A stretch of DNA of 64,000 bases from Chitinophaga pinensis (GCA_945877575.1 CAMDUE010000005.1:62001-126000), one strand, 5' to 3'. Counted from the first letter of the stretch, positions 29,938-40,909 are shown. Made by a program: numbers and translations. Notes: generated by a model from the sequence alone, not told the origin.

Positions 29938-32085
29938 TTATTTTATTTGAATGGCGATCTTCTTAACTTCAACCACCTTGTTTTTGGGGTCTTTGATGCG
30001 TAAATAATATATACCGTTGCTGACTCCCCAATCGAGCACATTGAATTCAATGACGGGATTGTTTATGGTCATTGATTCTCGTATTTTGCCCAATTCATCC
30101 AGAATTTCAATCCGGTAATTCAAGAAATCCATGAATTTTCCAATTTTAATGATCAGTTTATCAGAGGTTGGATTGGGATAAACCTCAAAGCTAGAAACCA
30201 CCAAAGGCGAACCGCCCGATAAAGGAATGCTGAAATTCAATGTGTCTTCTACCGAAATAAAGTTTGTATCATAAATTGTGATCCTGAGGGTATCATAATG
30301 AGTGATCTTGAGGGTGTCAAAATGAGTGATTCTGAGTGTGTCAAAAAAACGGGTAAATACGGTGTCAAATACAGTGATTTTTCCGGTGTCCCACTGGGTG
30401 ATGAAGGTGGTGTCGAATGAGTGGTGCACAAGGGTGTCGTAGACATTGATCGAATCAATCTGGGTATAGAAGCAAGTATCGGCGAGCTTTAAGGTGGTTT
30501 CGTTGGAGGTGTCAGCACAAATATCATTGGCTGCCAAAAGTCTGAAACTCATGTTTTCATGGAAAAATTGTACGGAATCGATGTTCAGTTTAGAGGTATT
30601 TGTTTTGGAATACGGCTTAGAATCTTGGATGTTTCCGTAGTCTATTTGTGGACTTTTCGCTTGCCACTGAAATTTTACTTTTGAATATCCGTTGAGAGTA
30701 TCGGTTGCGATTGTTAGATTTTCACCAATTTTATATGAACCGGTTCCGCTTTGTTTGATGGTTTTTAAGTTAAAAGTGTCACAGCATCCCCCGTCAACAA
30801 AAATAGAAAAGTCTCTTTCGGTTATTGAGGGTGCAGCGCAGCGATTGTCTTTCACTTGTACGTGGATGGGGTAAATATGGCCTCGCGCATCTTTCGGGGT
30901 AGGTGTCCAACTGAAGGAGTATTCATAGTGATTTACCGCCTTTTTTGTTTCCGTTAGCGTGGCGCCTTTGGGTATGTTCAACCACTTGATTTCAAGCGTA
31001 TCTGGATTGGTTTGATAGCCATTCCAGGTGCTGTCTTTGATGGTGAAATTGAAAGATACAGTGCGGTTGGCACAAGTTTTATAAGCCTTTTTCCCGCTGA
31101 CCATGGGAGGGAAATTGTAAGCAGCGGTATAGGTCCCTGATTTGGTAAAGTCGAGGGTCCAAACATCTAAATCTCTTCTCGTACAACCCATGTAACGATA
31201 AATGTTGAGTGAATCTTTCCGGTATTGACGAGCTTCAACTACCATAGGGTATAGCCCTGAGCAGTTGGTAGGAGTGGCAATGACTTCGCCGGTCCATGCA
31301 TTTAAATATATCCCTTTGGGGAAAAACTCTTCGGGCTTGGGTGTGCATTTAATGGTTGTGCTGGGTTGGCAGAATACGTCAATTGGGTAATCGTAAGAAA
31401 ACGGTGATGTGTAATTTATGAAAACTCCGTATCCGGTTGACTTCGCTTTAACCCAAACATAAGATATTGAATCTTGGTCTGGGTCATTGACCGTATAACT
31501 CATGAAATTGCCCACGTTGCATTGAATTTTGTTGATGGGATTGGAAATGTAGTCGCCTGAATTGTTGTAGGCCATTTTGGGAGAAGATAAACGGCAAAGA
31601 CTGAGTTCTGCATTATAGATAGATTCGGTAGTGCTCTGGTTGGGTCTTCCCTGATTAACCACAATATAAGGCGTGAAAATACACCGTCCGGCATTGATAT
31701 GTCCGGTGATGGTAGAATTAGTCAAGTCTATGGTATCGGTATAACGGTGTTTTTCTATACCAAAACCTTGTCCAGAGGTATTGATTTTAGAGCAAAAAGG
31801 AATCCCTCCTTTACAAATATTGGATACCTCAGAAATAGTAATCAATTTGGGTTTAGTTGTGGGTATATATTGCTGAGAGCCCCCCGAACTGTTTTGAAAT
31901 CGATGGTAATACGTAAAAGTTGTGTTAGTTATTGCTGCTCCCCGGCAGTCTCTTATAATATCAATATAGATCACATATTTTTGGTTCCCCAAGTAGGCAT
32001 AGGTTATTTCGCAGCCGGCAACGTGATTGGCTTTAGCGCTTTGAAAGCTCAAAAATAATAGCAACAGTGGTAATAGTTTTTTCAT
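29938..32085 (-). CDS. T9SS cargo, large surface protein with octapeptide spacer
   Basis: The 715-residue protein has a signal peptide (ending QSAKA), then a Bacteroidota-specific N-terminal module (NHVAGCEITYAYLGN, IIRDCRGAAI), Ig-like beta domains with paired Cys, and a series of 8-residue units rich in Asp-Thr at about 540-610. The C-terminus (FEVYPNPTSDKLIIKI to the end) is a type A sorting domain that directs export through T9SS and cell-surface attachment. It may be an adhesin; no enzymatic motif is seen. It is 7 nt downstream of the next T9SS cargo gene, so the three large genes form one unit. Confidence 0.85.
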   Translation of the reverse strand: MKKLLPLLLLFLSFQSAKANHVAGCEITYAYLGNQKYVIYIDIIRDCRGAAITNTTFTYYHRFQNSSGGSQQYIPTTKPKLITISEVSNICKGGIPFCSKINTSGQGFGIEKHRYTDTIDLTNSTITGHINAGRCIFTPYIVVNQGRPNQSTTESIYNAELSLCRLSSPKMAYNNSGDYISNPINKIQCNVGNFMSYTVNDPDQDSISYVWVKAKSTGYGVFINYTSPFSYDYPIDVFCQPSTTIKCTPKPEEFFPKGIYLNAWTGEVIATPTNCSGLYPMVVEARQYRKDSLNIYRYMGCTRRDLDVWTLDFTKSGTYTAAYNFPPMVSGKKAYKTCANRTVSFNFTIKDSTWNGYQTNPDTLEIKWLNIPKGATLTETKKAVNHYEYSFSWTPTPKDARGHIYPIHVQVKDNRCAAPSITERDFSIFVDGGCCDTFNLKTIKQSGTGSYKIGENLTIATDTLNGYSKVKFQWQAKSPQIDYGNIQDSKPYSKTNTSKLNIDSVQFFHENMSFRLLAANDICADTSNETTLKLADTCFYTQIDSINVYDTLVHHSFDTTFITQWDTGKITVFDTVFTRFFDTLRITHFDTLKITHYDTLRITIYDTNFISVEDTLNFSIPLSGGSPLVVSSFEVYPNPTSDKLIIKIGKFMDFLNYRIEILDELGKIRESMTINNPVIEFNVLDWGVSNGIYYLRIKDPKNKVVEVKKIAIQIK
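30240..30446 (-). repeat. 24-bp degenerate tandem repeat coding octapeptides (F/Y)DTxxITx
   Basis: Within the 715-residue T9SS protein about nine consecutive 8-residue units share Asp-Thr at the same place (for example FDTLRITH, FDTLKITH, YDTLRITI). At DNA level this is a 24-bp repeat. Exact register makes a beta-rich spacer or stalk likely; copy number may vary. Confidence 0.8.
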
Positions 32086-32092
32086 AGGATGC

Positions 32093-35000
32093 TTATTTTA
32101 ATACTTGAAAAGTTCCTTTATGGTAGTGTTTTTTATTGTTAATGTCTTTAATTTTAACGAGGTAAGTGAAAACTTCTGTATAGGGTGAATTCCATTTGAA
32201 ATTCGGGTCGTTGGAAATGAATATTAGTTCACCCCAACGGTTGTAAATCTGAACGTCTATTTCTTTCATCCAAGCACTTTCTGAGGTCATGAAATATTCG
32301 TTTTGGCCATCCTTGTTTACTGTTATGGCAGTTGGAAAACTAAAACGAATGGGATGCTCGATGTAAACGGTGTTTTGTGTAGAATCTAAACACTCATGCT
32401 TGCTATGAACTTTTAATCGAATCCATACGTTTTCATTTGCTGGAATTAAGATTATTGGGTTGGAAATTTGTGGAAATTCTTGATTCGCGATGTTCCATCG
32501 CCAAGATACCGCATTGGTGGAACTATCAAGCAGCTGAAGTTGACTCCCCTCCGGATTGTACGACAGCTCTTCATAACCAAACTTTGCAACAGGTGATGGA
32601 TGAACAACAACAGAGACGGAATCGTATTCTATACAACCGAATTCATTTTGGGTTTTCAAGAAAATGGTATGAATTCCTGTATTTAAAAGTGGGGATTTGG
32701 AAACCCAAAGAGAACTAGGGTTTGGAATCTCATGCTGGTACTGAATGCTTGGAATGGAAAGATTCATAAATTTCATTGCACCGGTCCAAGAAGATTGAAT
32801 TTTTAGGAGGTTTTCTGGACAGATATCTTCTATCTTATGATTTACAGGAGTGGGTGAATGGGTATTTCCCAAGGCATTGAAGGAGTCCAAGCAACCATCG
32901 GGTGATTTTAGCACAAATAAATAATTCCAATTGCCTGTATCATGAGTAGTCGTTTTCCAAATTGTATTAGACGATGGAAAAGAATCGATAAATTGATTGT
33001 GGTTAAATAAGTAAAATATGCTTCTCTGACGTTCTTGTATATTTGCAAAATCAGATACATTAGTAAACGTCAATGTATCCCCGGTGCACAGGTTGTTAGG
33101 GAGATAGGACCACTGATTGTTTGAATGGGGAAGAATGGTTATGGGGTTTAGAAATGTGTCGATGCAATTAAAAGGAGTTTGAATGATGAGTCGTACATCA
33201 AAGGTACCGTCAGTCTTAAAATGGTGGGAATAGTTTGATTTTAGATGGGTGTCTGCTGTTTCATCGCCCCAACGGACATGGTATGTATATGAGTTATTGT
33301 GGGTTTCAAGTAGTATTGAATTGTTGTTCAAACATAGAGATTGCATGCTGAACTTAAAATCAGGTTTTGCTTGATCATGAATGGATATTTCTTGATTTAC
33401 GGTGTCAAAACAACCGTATTTTGAGGTAGCAAAAATGGAAATTAGATAAGTGCCTATTTTATTAAAAACATGACTGATTTTATTTGAATTCCAGTAGGAA
33501 TGAGTTTCGTCACCCCATGAAACCCACACGGAGTCTATGGTGGAGTATGATTTATTTTCCAGTCGAAATTGATTGTTTTTTAAACAGTTGGAAGGTGTAT
33601 AGAAGTCGATGTTAAGATTCAAAGGAGGAAAAACACGTGCCTTTAAACTGTCAAGGGCATAACAACCGTAAGCGTTGTGGTATTTTAATTTTAGGTCATA
33701 ATTTTGGTAGGTGCTATCAGGTAAAATCAATGAAAATCTGTTGCCATTAAAATGAAGGGTGTCTAAATTAAATGCCCAAAGTTCAGTTTTGGAAATTGAA
33801 TCTTTTTGATATTCGAAATAGAGTGTGAGTGGAGAACAGCCTTGAATGGGGGCATTTAAAAATGCATTGATGGATTGTTGGTTTACATTCCACCGTTTCT
33901 TTGGGTGAGGAAGCCAATGAGGCTTCAGGGTATCAAGAACAATAAATCGGCAACCGTATTGATTAAAGAATTCAAATTTAATGTGTTGAATGTTGGTGTC
34001 GTTGCAGGTCCAGGTAATGAACTGAGTATCAGATTTTGAGCAATTCAATCGGTGAATCAGGGTGTTGTTAGCCCACACATATGCCGAATCTGCATAAGAA
34101 ATGGATAGTTTCCACTTTAATGTATCATTTAAACAGGCAGGGGCTTGTGTCACGGAATACTGTTTTAAAATAGGTTTAAGCTTAACGTTTAGGGTATCAT
34201 AAACTACTTTATGGAAGTTGCATTCGGTGAAATAGGCATGTAATTCTACGGGATAAGTTCCACTTAAGGGATATTTATGTTTTATGGGTTTGAACCAGGG
34301 GATAGGAGTTTTTTGAACCAAGGAATCGCCATCTCCGAACTTCCAAACGAGTTTATAGGCAAGGGTATCACCTGAAAAATGGAATACCGAACTGTCAATG
34401 CAATTCTCTTGTAGTGCGGGTCTTTGTGGCAAAAATGCTCTGTTGCTAAGGGTGTAGGTATTTTGAACAACTCGGAGATAAGAATTATTTAGTCCTTTTA
34501 AATTACTACTATCAGCAATCAATTGTAAATTATATTGAAAATGATTTGGGTTGACTAAACAGTATATTTTATTATAGCCCAATACATACAATTTGTCATT
34601 TGGGCCATTTTGTAATGCAATATGATTCCCGATAAACTGGTTGTTTAATTCTTTAATGTTAATTATACCTCCACTTTGTATTGAATATCTCCATATTGAC
34701 ATAATGTATTTTTCATCGTTGACATCTAAGCCTACTGATGAGAAACTAAAATAAATAAAGGAATCATTTGGTGAAAATTCTAAAGTATTAGCTTGTGAAT
34801 ATTCCCATTTCTTACCAGGTGGGAATTGAGATTTAAATAAAGGTTTTTCATTTGAAAGTTTGCCTGTTTTTCTATCAAAATTATACAGATAAAATTGATT
34901 GTTTTTTGGTGAATATTTATTATCAGAATACACCCATTCTCTGCCGATTGTACATAGAAAATCACCAGAATGAGAAGCCTTTATCATCCCTGAGATAAAT

Positions 35001-35746
35001 GCAGGTAAAAGACCGTTTTTATCAACTGTGGCGGTTACAGTTTTAGCAACACTAATTATTGGGTTGGCTGCAAACCCATTTGAATCTAGAAGGTAAGATA
35101 AAATTGTATCTTTATTTTTAGAGAATAACACCCAGATTCGTTCATTATCTGCATGTTTAAAATAAGTTAAGTTAGAACTAGGTATAATTTGAGGGCCAAA
35201 TGGTCGATCTTTAAAGTTGACTTTCCATGAAGAATCCTTTAGATTTTGTTCTATTTCGGCATATTTCATGCCATTTTCTTTTGTGAAATTTGTAATATTT
35301 TTACTTCCACTTTCAATATAATCACTGTAAATAATTAAATATTTATTAAGGGTTTTAGGGCGTTTTAATGTTAAAATGTTTTCATTAAAAGGGTTACCAA
35401 AACTAAAATTGGCTTTAGGGTTTATAGTATCTAGTAAAGAATTTATAATCTTTTTACCTTTTGAATTATAAATGAACTGTCCATTTGTGTAGAATAGAAT
35501 ATTTCCATTGCAATCATTTTGTGTAGAATGACAGTGCGCTATATATTGTTTTGAAGGATCTGATGGATAAATTGAGCTATTTTGCAACCACTTTATACTA
35601 TCTTTCTTACTGAAATTCAAACCAATTCCTTTTCCAAAAACCCAGTTATAATCTAACTGGGCTTTGGAAATATTGGATAGAAGCACAACAACTACAACTC
35701 CAATGTATTTAATCAATTTTGATGATTTTAAAGGTATATTCTTCAT
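32093..35746 (-). CDS. T9SS cargo with PKD-like domains, type B sorting domain
   Basis: The 1217-residue protein has a signal peptide (about residues 1-29, ending ISKAQ), an N-terminal WD40/propeller-like region common in gliding-associated proteins (about 30-430), then several PKD-like beta domains (FKFGDGDSL-like and VSWGDETHSYWN motifs). The C-terminus (AITVNKDGQNEYF, VQIYNRWGELIFIS, TYLVKIKD) is the type B sorting domain, also called the gliding-motility-associated C-terminal domain. Surface adhesion is the likely role. Its start overlaps the end of the subtilase gene by 38 nt in another frame. AT content is visibly higher than in the housekeeping genes. Confidence 0.85.
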   Translation of the reverse strand: MKNIPLKSSKLIKYIGVVVVVLLSNISKAQLDYNWVFGKGIGLNFSKKDSIKWLQNSSIYPSDPSKQYIAHCHSTQNDCNGNILFYTNGQFIYNSKGKKIINSLLDTINPKANFSFGNPFNENILTLKRPKTLNKYLIIYSDYIESGSKNITNFTKENGMKYAEIEQNLKDSSWKVNFKDRPFGPQIIPSSNLTYFKHADNERIWVLFSKNKDTILSYLLDSNGFAANPIISVAKTVTATVDKNGLLPAFISGMIKASHSGDFLCTIGREWVYSDNKYSPKNNQFYLYNFDRKTGKLSNEKPLFKSQFPPGKKWEYSQANTLEFSPNDSFIYFSFSSVGLDVNDEKYIMSIWRYSIQSGGIINIKELNNQFIGNHIALQNGPNDKLYVLGYNKIYCLVNPNHFQYNLQLIADSSNLKGLNNSYLRVVQNTYTLSNRAFLPQRPALQENCIDSSVFHFSGDTLAYKLVWKFGDGDSLVQKTPIPWFKPIKHKYPLSGTYPVELHAYFTECNFHKVVYDTLNVKLKPILKQYSVTQAPACLNDTLKWKLSISYADSAYVWANNTLIHRLNCSKSDTQFITWTCNDTNIQHIKFEFFNQYGCRFIVLDTLKPHWLPHPKKRWNVNQQSINAFLNAPIQGCSPLTLYFEYQKDSISKTELWAFNLDTLHFNGNRFSLILPDSTYQNYDLKLKYHNAYGCYALDSLKARVFPPLNLNIDFYTPSNCLKNNQFRLENKSYSTIDSVWVSWGDETHSYWNSNKISHVFNKIGTYLISIFATSKYGCFDTVNQEISIHDQAKPDFKFSMQSLCLNNNSILLETHNNSYTYHVRWGDETADTHLKSNYSHHFKTDGTFDVRLIIQTPFNCIDTFLNPITILPHSNNQWSYLPNNLCTGDTLTFTNVSDFANIQERQRSIFYLFNHNQFIDSFPSSNTIWKTTTHDTGNWNYLFVLKSPDGCLDSFNALGNTHSPTPVNHKIEDICPENLLKIQSSWTGAMKFMNLSIPSIQYQHEIPNPSSLWVSKSPLLNTGIHTIFLKTQNEFGCIEYDSVSVVVHPSPVAKFGYEELSYNPEGSQLQLLDSSTNAVSWRWNIANQEFPQISNPIILIPANENVWIRLKVHSKHECLDSTQNTVYIEHPIRFSFPTAITVNKDGQNEYFMTSESAWMKEIDVQIYNRWGELIFISNDPNFKWNSPYTEVFTYLVKIKDINNKKHYHKGTFQVLK

Positions 35747-38700
35747 TAAGAGTTGATTTTATTGTAATAAAATATAAACCTGCGGGTAAATTGGATAGAT
35801 TAATTTTAGAATCATTAATTATTATATTTTGAATAAGCGATTTTCCTGTTATATCTGAAATACTTAAGTTGTAATAATCAGCATCGAAATTTATCAGGTT
35901 TAGAATTCCTGATGTGGGGTTAGGGAAAATTGCAGGTAGTTCATCAAAGCTCCTTGTTATTGCTGTTTCAAAATTTGATCTCTTACTTATGCAATTTGAA
36001 GGATTTAAACTAGGTATTTCGTCAACAGAAAATAGAGGTTTATTAGTATTGTTGATTTGAGTATTATCTAATAATATTACGAATGAGTTACTATTGTTTG
36101 GTTTTTCCTTTGGTTCTAATTGAAAATAATAATATTTCGAAACGGTATCCAATATTACTACATTTTCGAAGGTCGTGTTATTAAAATAATTACCGGCGGA
36201 GATACTTAAACTTCCTTGGTTTAAATATCTTCCAGTTCCTACCCAAGCGTAACCACAATCATTAAAAGTGTTACAATTAACATTGTACTTAATCTTGGTT
36301 GTGTCGTTCTGATTTGGATAATTCATTGGATTTTCATGCGTTGCGGATACTAGACCATAGTTGCAAGACTCAAACCTGTTTCTTTTTATATGGTTTTCAG
36401 TATGAGTACTGTCAGATTGGTAAAATTCAATCCCGAAATTCACCTCATTGAATAAGTTTCTATCAATAGTTAGACTATCGGCATTTGAAATACTCAATCC
36501 AACGGATGAATTGATTCCATAATCAGGGAAATAGGGGTTTTTATAACCATAATTAAAATCGTTGTTTAAATATTTATTGGCAAAACTCGAAGTGTCATAA
36601 ATCATAATGTCTGAATTATTGCCCCACACAGTATCAGACAACACGGAGATATGATTTGTTGCCTCCAGAATGATATTAATATTTTCATATAGTGATGTGT
36701 TGACATACATATATCTCATCAATTGAAAAGTATTATTATTAAAAATTTGACCCTTTATGTTTTGAAGCAGAACTTTGTAATGAACTTTTTTTCCCCCTTT
36801 TTCAAAATAATCTTGAGATGTTTCAAAAATGGAATCGCTCACATTGTTATGTAACAAATTATTATTGGCTATTGTAGAATTATGATCATAAGAATAATCT
36901 TTAATTTGAATATCATGAAGATTGCTATTAAACATATTATTAGTTGAGTAGATATAGCCACCATTAGTTGATTTTATTGCTGTTTCTGCATCATTAAATT
37001 TGCAATTTGTAAAGATGCCTACACCGTGTATTGTGGCGCTTGTATCTCTGAAACTTCCAACATTAGGGTTACCCATAATAGTGATTCCTTTCCAAATATT
37101 GCAGGAAAAAAATTGCACAGAATCAGCAACAAATTTTGCTCCTGGCATAATGGTAATTGATGAACCTTCAGTAAAAAATAATACGCAATTATTGATTCGA
37201 AAAGTTTGATTTGCAGCTATTGTATAATCTCCATCTAGTATAATTACTCCAGTGTCCAATCCTGGAATAGTTTGTAAATTGGTATATGCGTTTTTAAATG
37301 CTGTATTATATCTATAATCATCACAGGGGAATTTGATATGTATTGGTTTAATTGGAATGGAATAGCATAAATTCTTCGCGTAACCATAATAAGTGCCAGG
37401 TTTTGAAAATGAAAAACTATCGGTATAAAGACCTGTTTGGTGTAATTCTTCTTGATAATACCAATACACAGAATCTGAATTGTTAAATAATGTGTTTTCA
37501 GGCAGACTAATTGTTACACTGCGGAATGCAGAATCCAGAAAATAAGTATTATTAGAAACATTGGGTGTGAGCTCGATTGCGAAATTTTTTATTGAATCAA
37601 TCAAATTAACAAATTGAACTATCTGTACACCATCGACCATAAGTTCAATTCTATTTAAACCAAAAGGATTGATCCTTGCAACAGGATTAATATTAGTAAC
37701 AGTGTCGGAGTTTACAACCCATTGATGATAAATGCGATTTGGAAAATTCGAATGCAACCTAATCGAGTCGCAAGCTGTGAATTCAAAGTTAAAAATAACT
37801 GAATCTGGGATCATATTGTCAATCGAAACTGGAAGGCCGTATAATGATGAGGATTGGACATCTCTTGATACAAGAAAATTTTGAGTATTTAGGTCTACTG
37901 CATATTTAACATAACCACAATCATTTGTATAATTGCCTTGAAGCAATTTATTTGGCTTTGTAATAGCTCCTAAGCGGTCTGAAAAATAGTTGTTTATATA
38001 TATGATCCCATCTGGGCCAATTTCCAAATTGCAGAAACGCTCTGAATATCCGCGATCAACCAAGGTTGGTGGTGGGCAAAATGAATTCTGCGATATGTCA
38101 ATTTGAAATAGTTCAAAAAGTTGAAAATCATCTGATTCTTGCACGCCGTAAAGAATATTTCCATTTTCATTTATCACTAGGTTTTGACTTCTAAATGAAA
38201 GTCCATTGATACCATCAATGTGAAATCTATTTCTGAAAGTAAATTCACCTGTAGTGTTGTTGAAGTTGAAAATCTTAACAAATGTATCGTATTGAATAGC
38301 GATGGTGTTGCCTAGTTGGTTAAAGCTAATTGATTTATAATTGTTTGAATTGATATTTCCAGAATCACTGATTGTAACTTTAGAGTGAAAATTGCATTCA
38401 ATGGTATTATTAAACATGAGTTTGTAAACTAGAATATAATCTCCATCACCAAAAACTGCTATATTATCAGGTCGTACTAATAACCAATAATAACTTGAAT
38501 CAAAATTTGGTATTACTGAAATGTCCTCATAGATCAATTCTCCATTTTGATTTACATTGCTTATCGATGGGTCTCCTATTAATTTGGTAGGGAGGTTTTT
38601 ATGATTGCCTATATTATCAATTTTAGCAATCTTAAATACTTGATCAGTGGAATTTTTGTATTTAGAAAAAGATTGAAGTAATAAAAATGAATCGCTTGAA

Positions 38701-40700
38701 AAATCTGGAATCAGAATTCCGGGAATTGGTCGAGCAGTAGGTTCATTTCTAAATGTGGTTTGAAAAAAGAATTCTTCGAGATTATCATTTAGTGTATCAT
38801 AATAATAATGATCACTGTGTGTTGCTAATCCTAGTGATTTGTCCATGATCACTCCACCGGTGAAGGTTTCAAAAAATTGGCAGTACTGAAATGCCGTATC
38901 TTGTTTTAATCTTGATATAATTCCATTGATGCCTTTGGATTCTAAAGTTACGTCTTTATTTAATACTCGATTAGAATCTGAAAAATGCAAATTGTAATCA
39001 CTACCTAAGGTCCAATTGGAATTATAAGAATATCGTGCACGGTAATAGGAATCCACATAAAACCATTTTGACTTCATGATGGTGTCTCTATAAAAAGATA
39101 ATGTATCTATAGAAATCAATGTTATTGTATAAATGCCACTCTGTAAATATTTTTTAATAATTGTATTGGAATTAGTGGTACTTGAAGTCCCATCTCCCCA
39201 ATTCCATATATACTTTCCATTATTGAAACTATTACAGCGAAATTCAACGAATGAATCGACATAAGTCATTTGCTCCAAGCTTTTTGTATAAATATCTGCT
39301 CTTGGTAAATTAGAATCCAACACAGCGGCATAAGCATTAGGTATGCCAAAGCCATTTTGGTTGGCATATTCAAAATTTTTATAATCAATGTTGTTGCAGC
39401 TATTATATAATACTTCAATTATCTCGGATTTGGTTTTATTGGGGAATTGCGATTTTATTAAACCCAATATCCCACTGATTAATGGCGCACTTAAACTGGT
39501 GCCACTGCTTTGATTGTAATATTGTTCATTATATATTCCCCCAACTAAAACATTATCGCCTGGGGCCATGATGTCAACTTTAGTTACATTATCTGTGTTT
39601 GAGAATTTGGCTTTGAATAAATCTTGAGTAACTGCCCCCACACTAATAAAGCGCCTATCGTTAGATGGGTAGAATTCTTTAGCTGTATCAGATGTGTAAT
39701 TGAAATCATTCCCTGTTCCAGTTACCAATATAACGCCCATTGAGTCACAAAAAGTGTAAATAATATTTTCTATTGCTGAAACTCCAGTTTTTAGAACACC
39801 CATGCTAAAATTGATAATATCAGCGCCATTGAAGGCCGCATATACGAAGGCATCATAAGGGTCTACGGCATGATTTTCCCAATTTTTATTATAATCATTG
39901 CTATCAATTAATTCTAAATTCAAAGGCATCACTCTACAATTAGGACAAGCTCCAATACTTGAATTTTGATTGCCACCTTCTCCAACAACCATCGAAGAAA
40001 CCGCAGTTCCATGATTGTATTTATCCATTTTTGACTTCGGTAGGCTATCTAACATGAAAAATGGATTATTTGTGTTGTTCCCAAAGTTCCATCCATTAAT
40101 ATCATCAATGTATCCATTGCTGTCGTTATCAATTCCATCATTGGGTGTTTCATGTGGATTGATCCACCATTTACCTTTGAGATCAGTTAGGTTTTTATTG
40201 AAAACCAGATCAATGACAGCGATTGTAATACCGGTATCACCTCGTGTTATTGAATGTGCTTTCCTTAGGTTTAGTGTTTCATCATGCCAAACAAGATTTG
40301 ACGTTGTATCAGAGGAAGTGAATATCGGTTTAAATTTATTTCCGAATTCCAAGCTTGAAAGCTCCGGATGGTTTTGGAGCGTATCAATAAGGCCATTTTT
40401 CGATCCATTTCCTAATTTCAATTTAATAATTGATGAAAGAGTTGGATCATTTGTATATGCATATGGTTGTGAAATGGAGACGATATTATATTGTTTGATT
40501 ATTCCTGAAATTTTATGGGAAGTGGTGATCTGGCCATGTTTAAAGATCCATTGGGAAGGATTAATGTTGGGTTTGAGTTTGACAAGTATTGTATTCGAGT
40601 CTACTAAGTTCTTGGCGCTTTGACCATTTGTTTGAAGGCTAAATAAATTGAAAATCATCAATAATAAACCTAATTTCATTGTGCGATTTGCAAGTTGCAT
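35709..40700 (-). CDS. Subtilisin-like (S8) serine protease with T9SS sorting domain
   Basis: The 1663-residue secreted protein carries an S8 peptidase domain at about residues 155-460, with catalytic Asp164 (IAVID), His230 (NHGTAVSS), oxyanion Asn331 (GTGND) and Ser402 (SGTSLSAP). A PKD-like domain (WNWGDGTSS), a propeller-like region, right-handed beta-helix-type repeats (about 1200-1560) and a type A sorting domain (PAIFPNPTSGILNLIN to the end) follow. The calcium-site-like stretch NDGIDNDSNGYIDD lies between Asp and His. The true start may be Met8 (40679), which gives a cleaner signal peptide. It is predicted to be an active cell-surface protease. Confidence 0.88.
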   Translation of the reverse strand: MQLANRTMKLGLLLMIFNLFSLQTNGQSAKNLVDSNTILVKLKPNINPSQWIFKHGQITTSHKISGIIKQYNIVSISQPYAYTNDPTLSSIIKLKLGNGSKNGLIDTLQNHPELSSLEFGNKFKPIFTSSDTTSNLVWHDETLNLRKAHSITRGDTGITIAVIDLVFNKNLTDLKGKWWINPHETPNDGIDNDSNGYIDDINGWNFGNNTNNPFFMLDSLPKSKMDKYNHGTAVSSMVVGEGGNQNSSIGACPNCRVMPLNLELIDSNDYNKNWENHAVDPYDAFVYAAFNGADIINFSMGVLKTGVSAIENIIYTFCDSMGVILVTGTGNDFNYTSDTAKEFYPSNDRRFISVGAVTQDLFKAKFSNTDNVTKVDIMAPGDNVLVGGIYNEQYYNQSSGTSLSAPLISGILGLIKSQFPNKTKSEIIEVLYNSCNNIDYKNFEYANQNGFGIPNAYAAVLDSNLPRADIYTKSLEQMTYVDSFVEFRCNSFNNGKYIWNWGDGTSSTTNSNTIIKKYLQSGIYTITLISIDTLSFYRDTIMKSKWFYVDSYYRARYSYNSNWTLGSDYNLHFSDSNRVLNKDVTLESKGINGIISRLKQDTAFQYCQFFETFTGGVIMDKSLGLATHSDHYYYDTLNDNLEEFFFQTTFRNEPTARPIPGILIPDFSSDSFLLLQSFSKYKNSTDQVFKIAKIDNIGNHKNLPTKLIGDPSISNVNQNGELIYEDISVIPNFDSSYYWLLVRPDNIAVFGDGDYILVYKLMFNNTIECNFHSKVTISDSGNINSNNYKSISFNQLGNTIAIQYDTFVKIFNFNNTTGEFTFRNRFHIDGINGLSFRSQNLVINENGNILYGVQESDDFQLFELFQIDISQNSFCPPPTLVDRGYSERFCNLEIGPDGIIYINNYFSDRLGAITKPNKLLQGNYTNDCGYVKYAVDLNTQNFLVSRDVQSSSLYGLPVSIDNMIPDSVIFNFEFTACDSIRLHSNFPNRIYHQWVVNSDTVTNINPVARINPFGLNRIELMVDGVQIVQFVNLIDSIKNFAIELTPNVSNNTYFLDSAFRSVTISLPENTLFNNSDSVYWYYQEELHQTGLYTDSFSFSKPGTYYGYAKNLCYSIPIKPIHIKFPCDDYRYNTAFKNAYTNLQTIPGLDTGVIILDGDYTIAANQTFRINNCVLFFTEGSSITIMPGAKFVADSVQFFSCNIWKGITIMGNPNVGSFRDTSATIHGVGIFTNCKFNDAETAIKSTNGGYIYSTNNMFNSNLHDIQIKDYSYDHNSTIANNNLLHNNVSDSIFETSQDYFEKGGKKVHYKVLLQNIKGQIFNNNTFQLMRYMYVNTSLYENINIILEATNHISVLSDTVWGNNSDIMIYDTSSFANKYLNNDFNYGYKNPYFPDYGINSSVGLSISNADSLTIDRNLFNEVNFGIEFYQSDSTHTENHIKRNRFESCNYGLVSATHENPMNYPNQNDTTKIKYNVNCNTFNDCGYAWVGTGRYLNQGSLSISAGNYFNNTTFENVVILDTVSKYYYFQLEPKEKPNNSNSFVILLDNTQINNTNKPLFSVDEIPSLNPSNCISKRSNFETAITRSFDELPAIFPNPTSGILNLINFDADYYNLSISDITGKSLIQNIIINDSKINLSNLPAGLYFITIKSTLNEEYTFKIIKID

Positions 40701-40708
40701 GAGTTGCT

Positions 40709-40716
40709 AAAATTTA
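40709..40716 (-). promoter_or_regulatory. Possible -7 box TAAATTTT for the subtilase operon
   Basis: The minus strand reads TAAATTTT, one mismatch from TAnnTTTG, 8 nt before ATG 40700. No matching -33 is visible. The 267-nt divergent region otherwise holds an AT-rich stretch and a palindrome nearer the regulator genes. Confidence 0.25.
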
Positions 40717-40909
40717 GCGTAAAACTAAAATGCAGATTGATGCAGTATGTCGTATTGTTTTTTAGTAGATGTTGTTAAAATTTACATAATAAATAATAAA
40801 AATATATGTCACGCTTTGAAAGTTTAAATAAATAATTTACGCTGGGGTCTTTTGGTCTTCTTAAAGTTTGATTTGTAATAAAGACACATGATATATGTCA
40901 AAATGTTGT

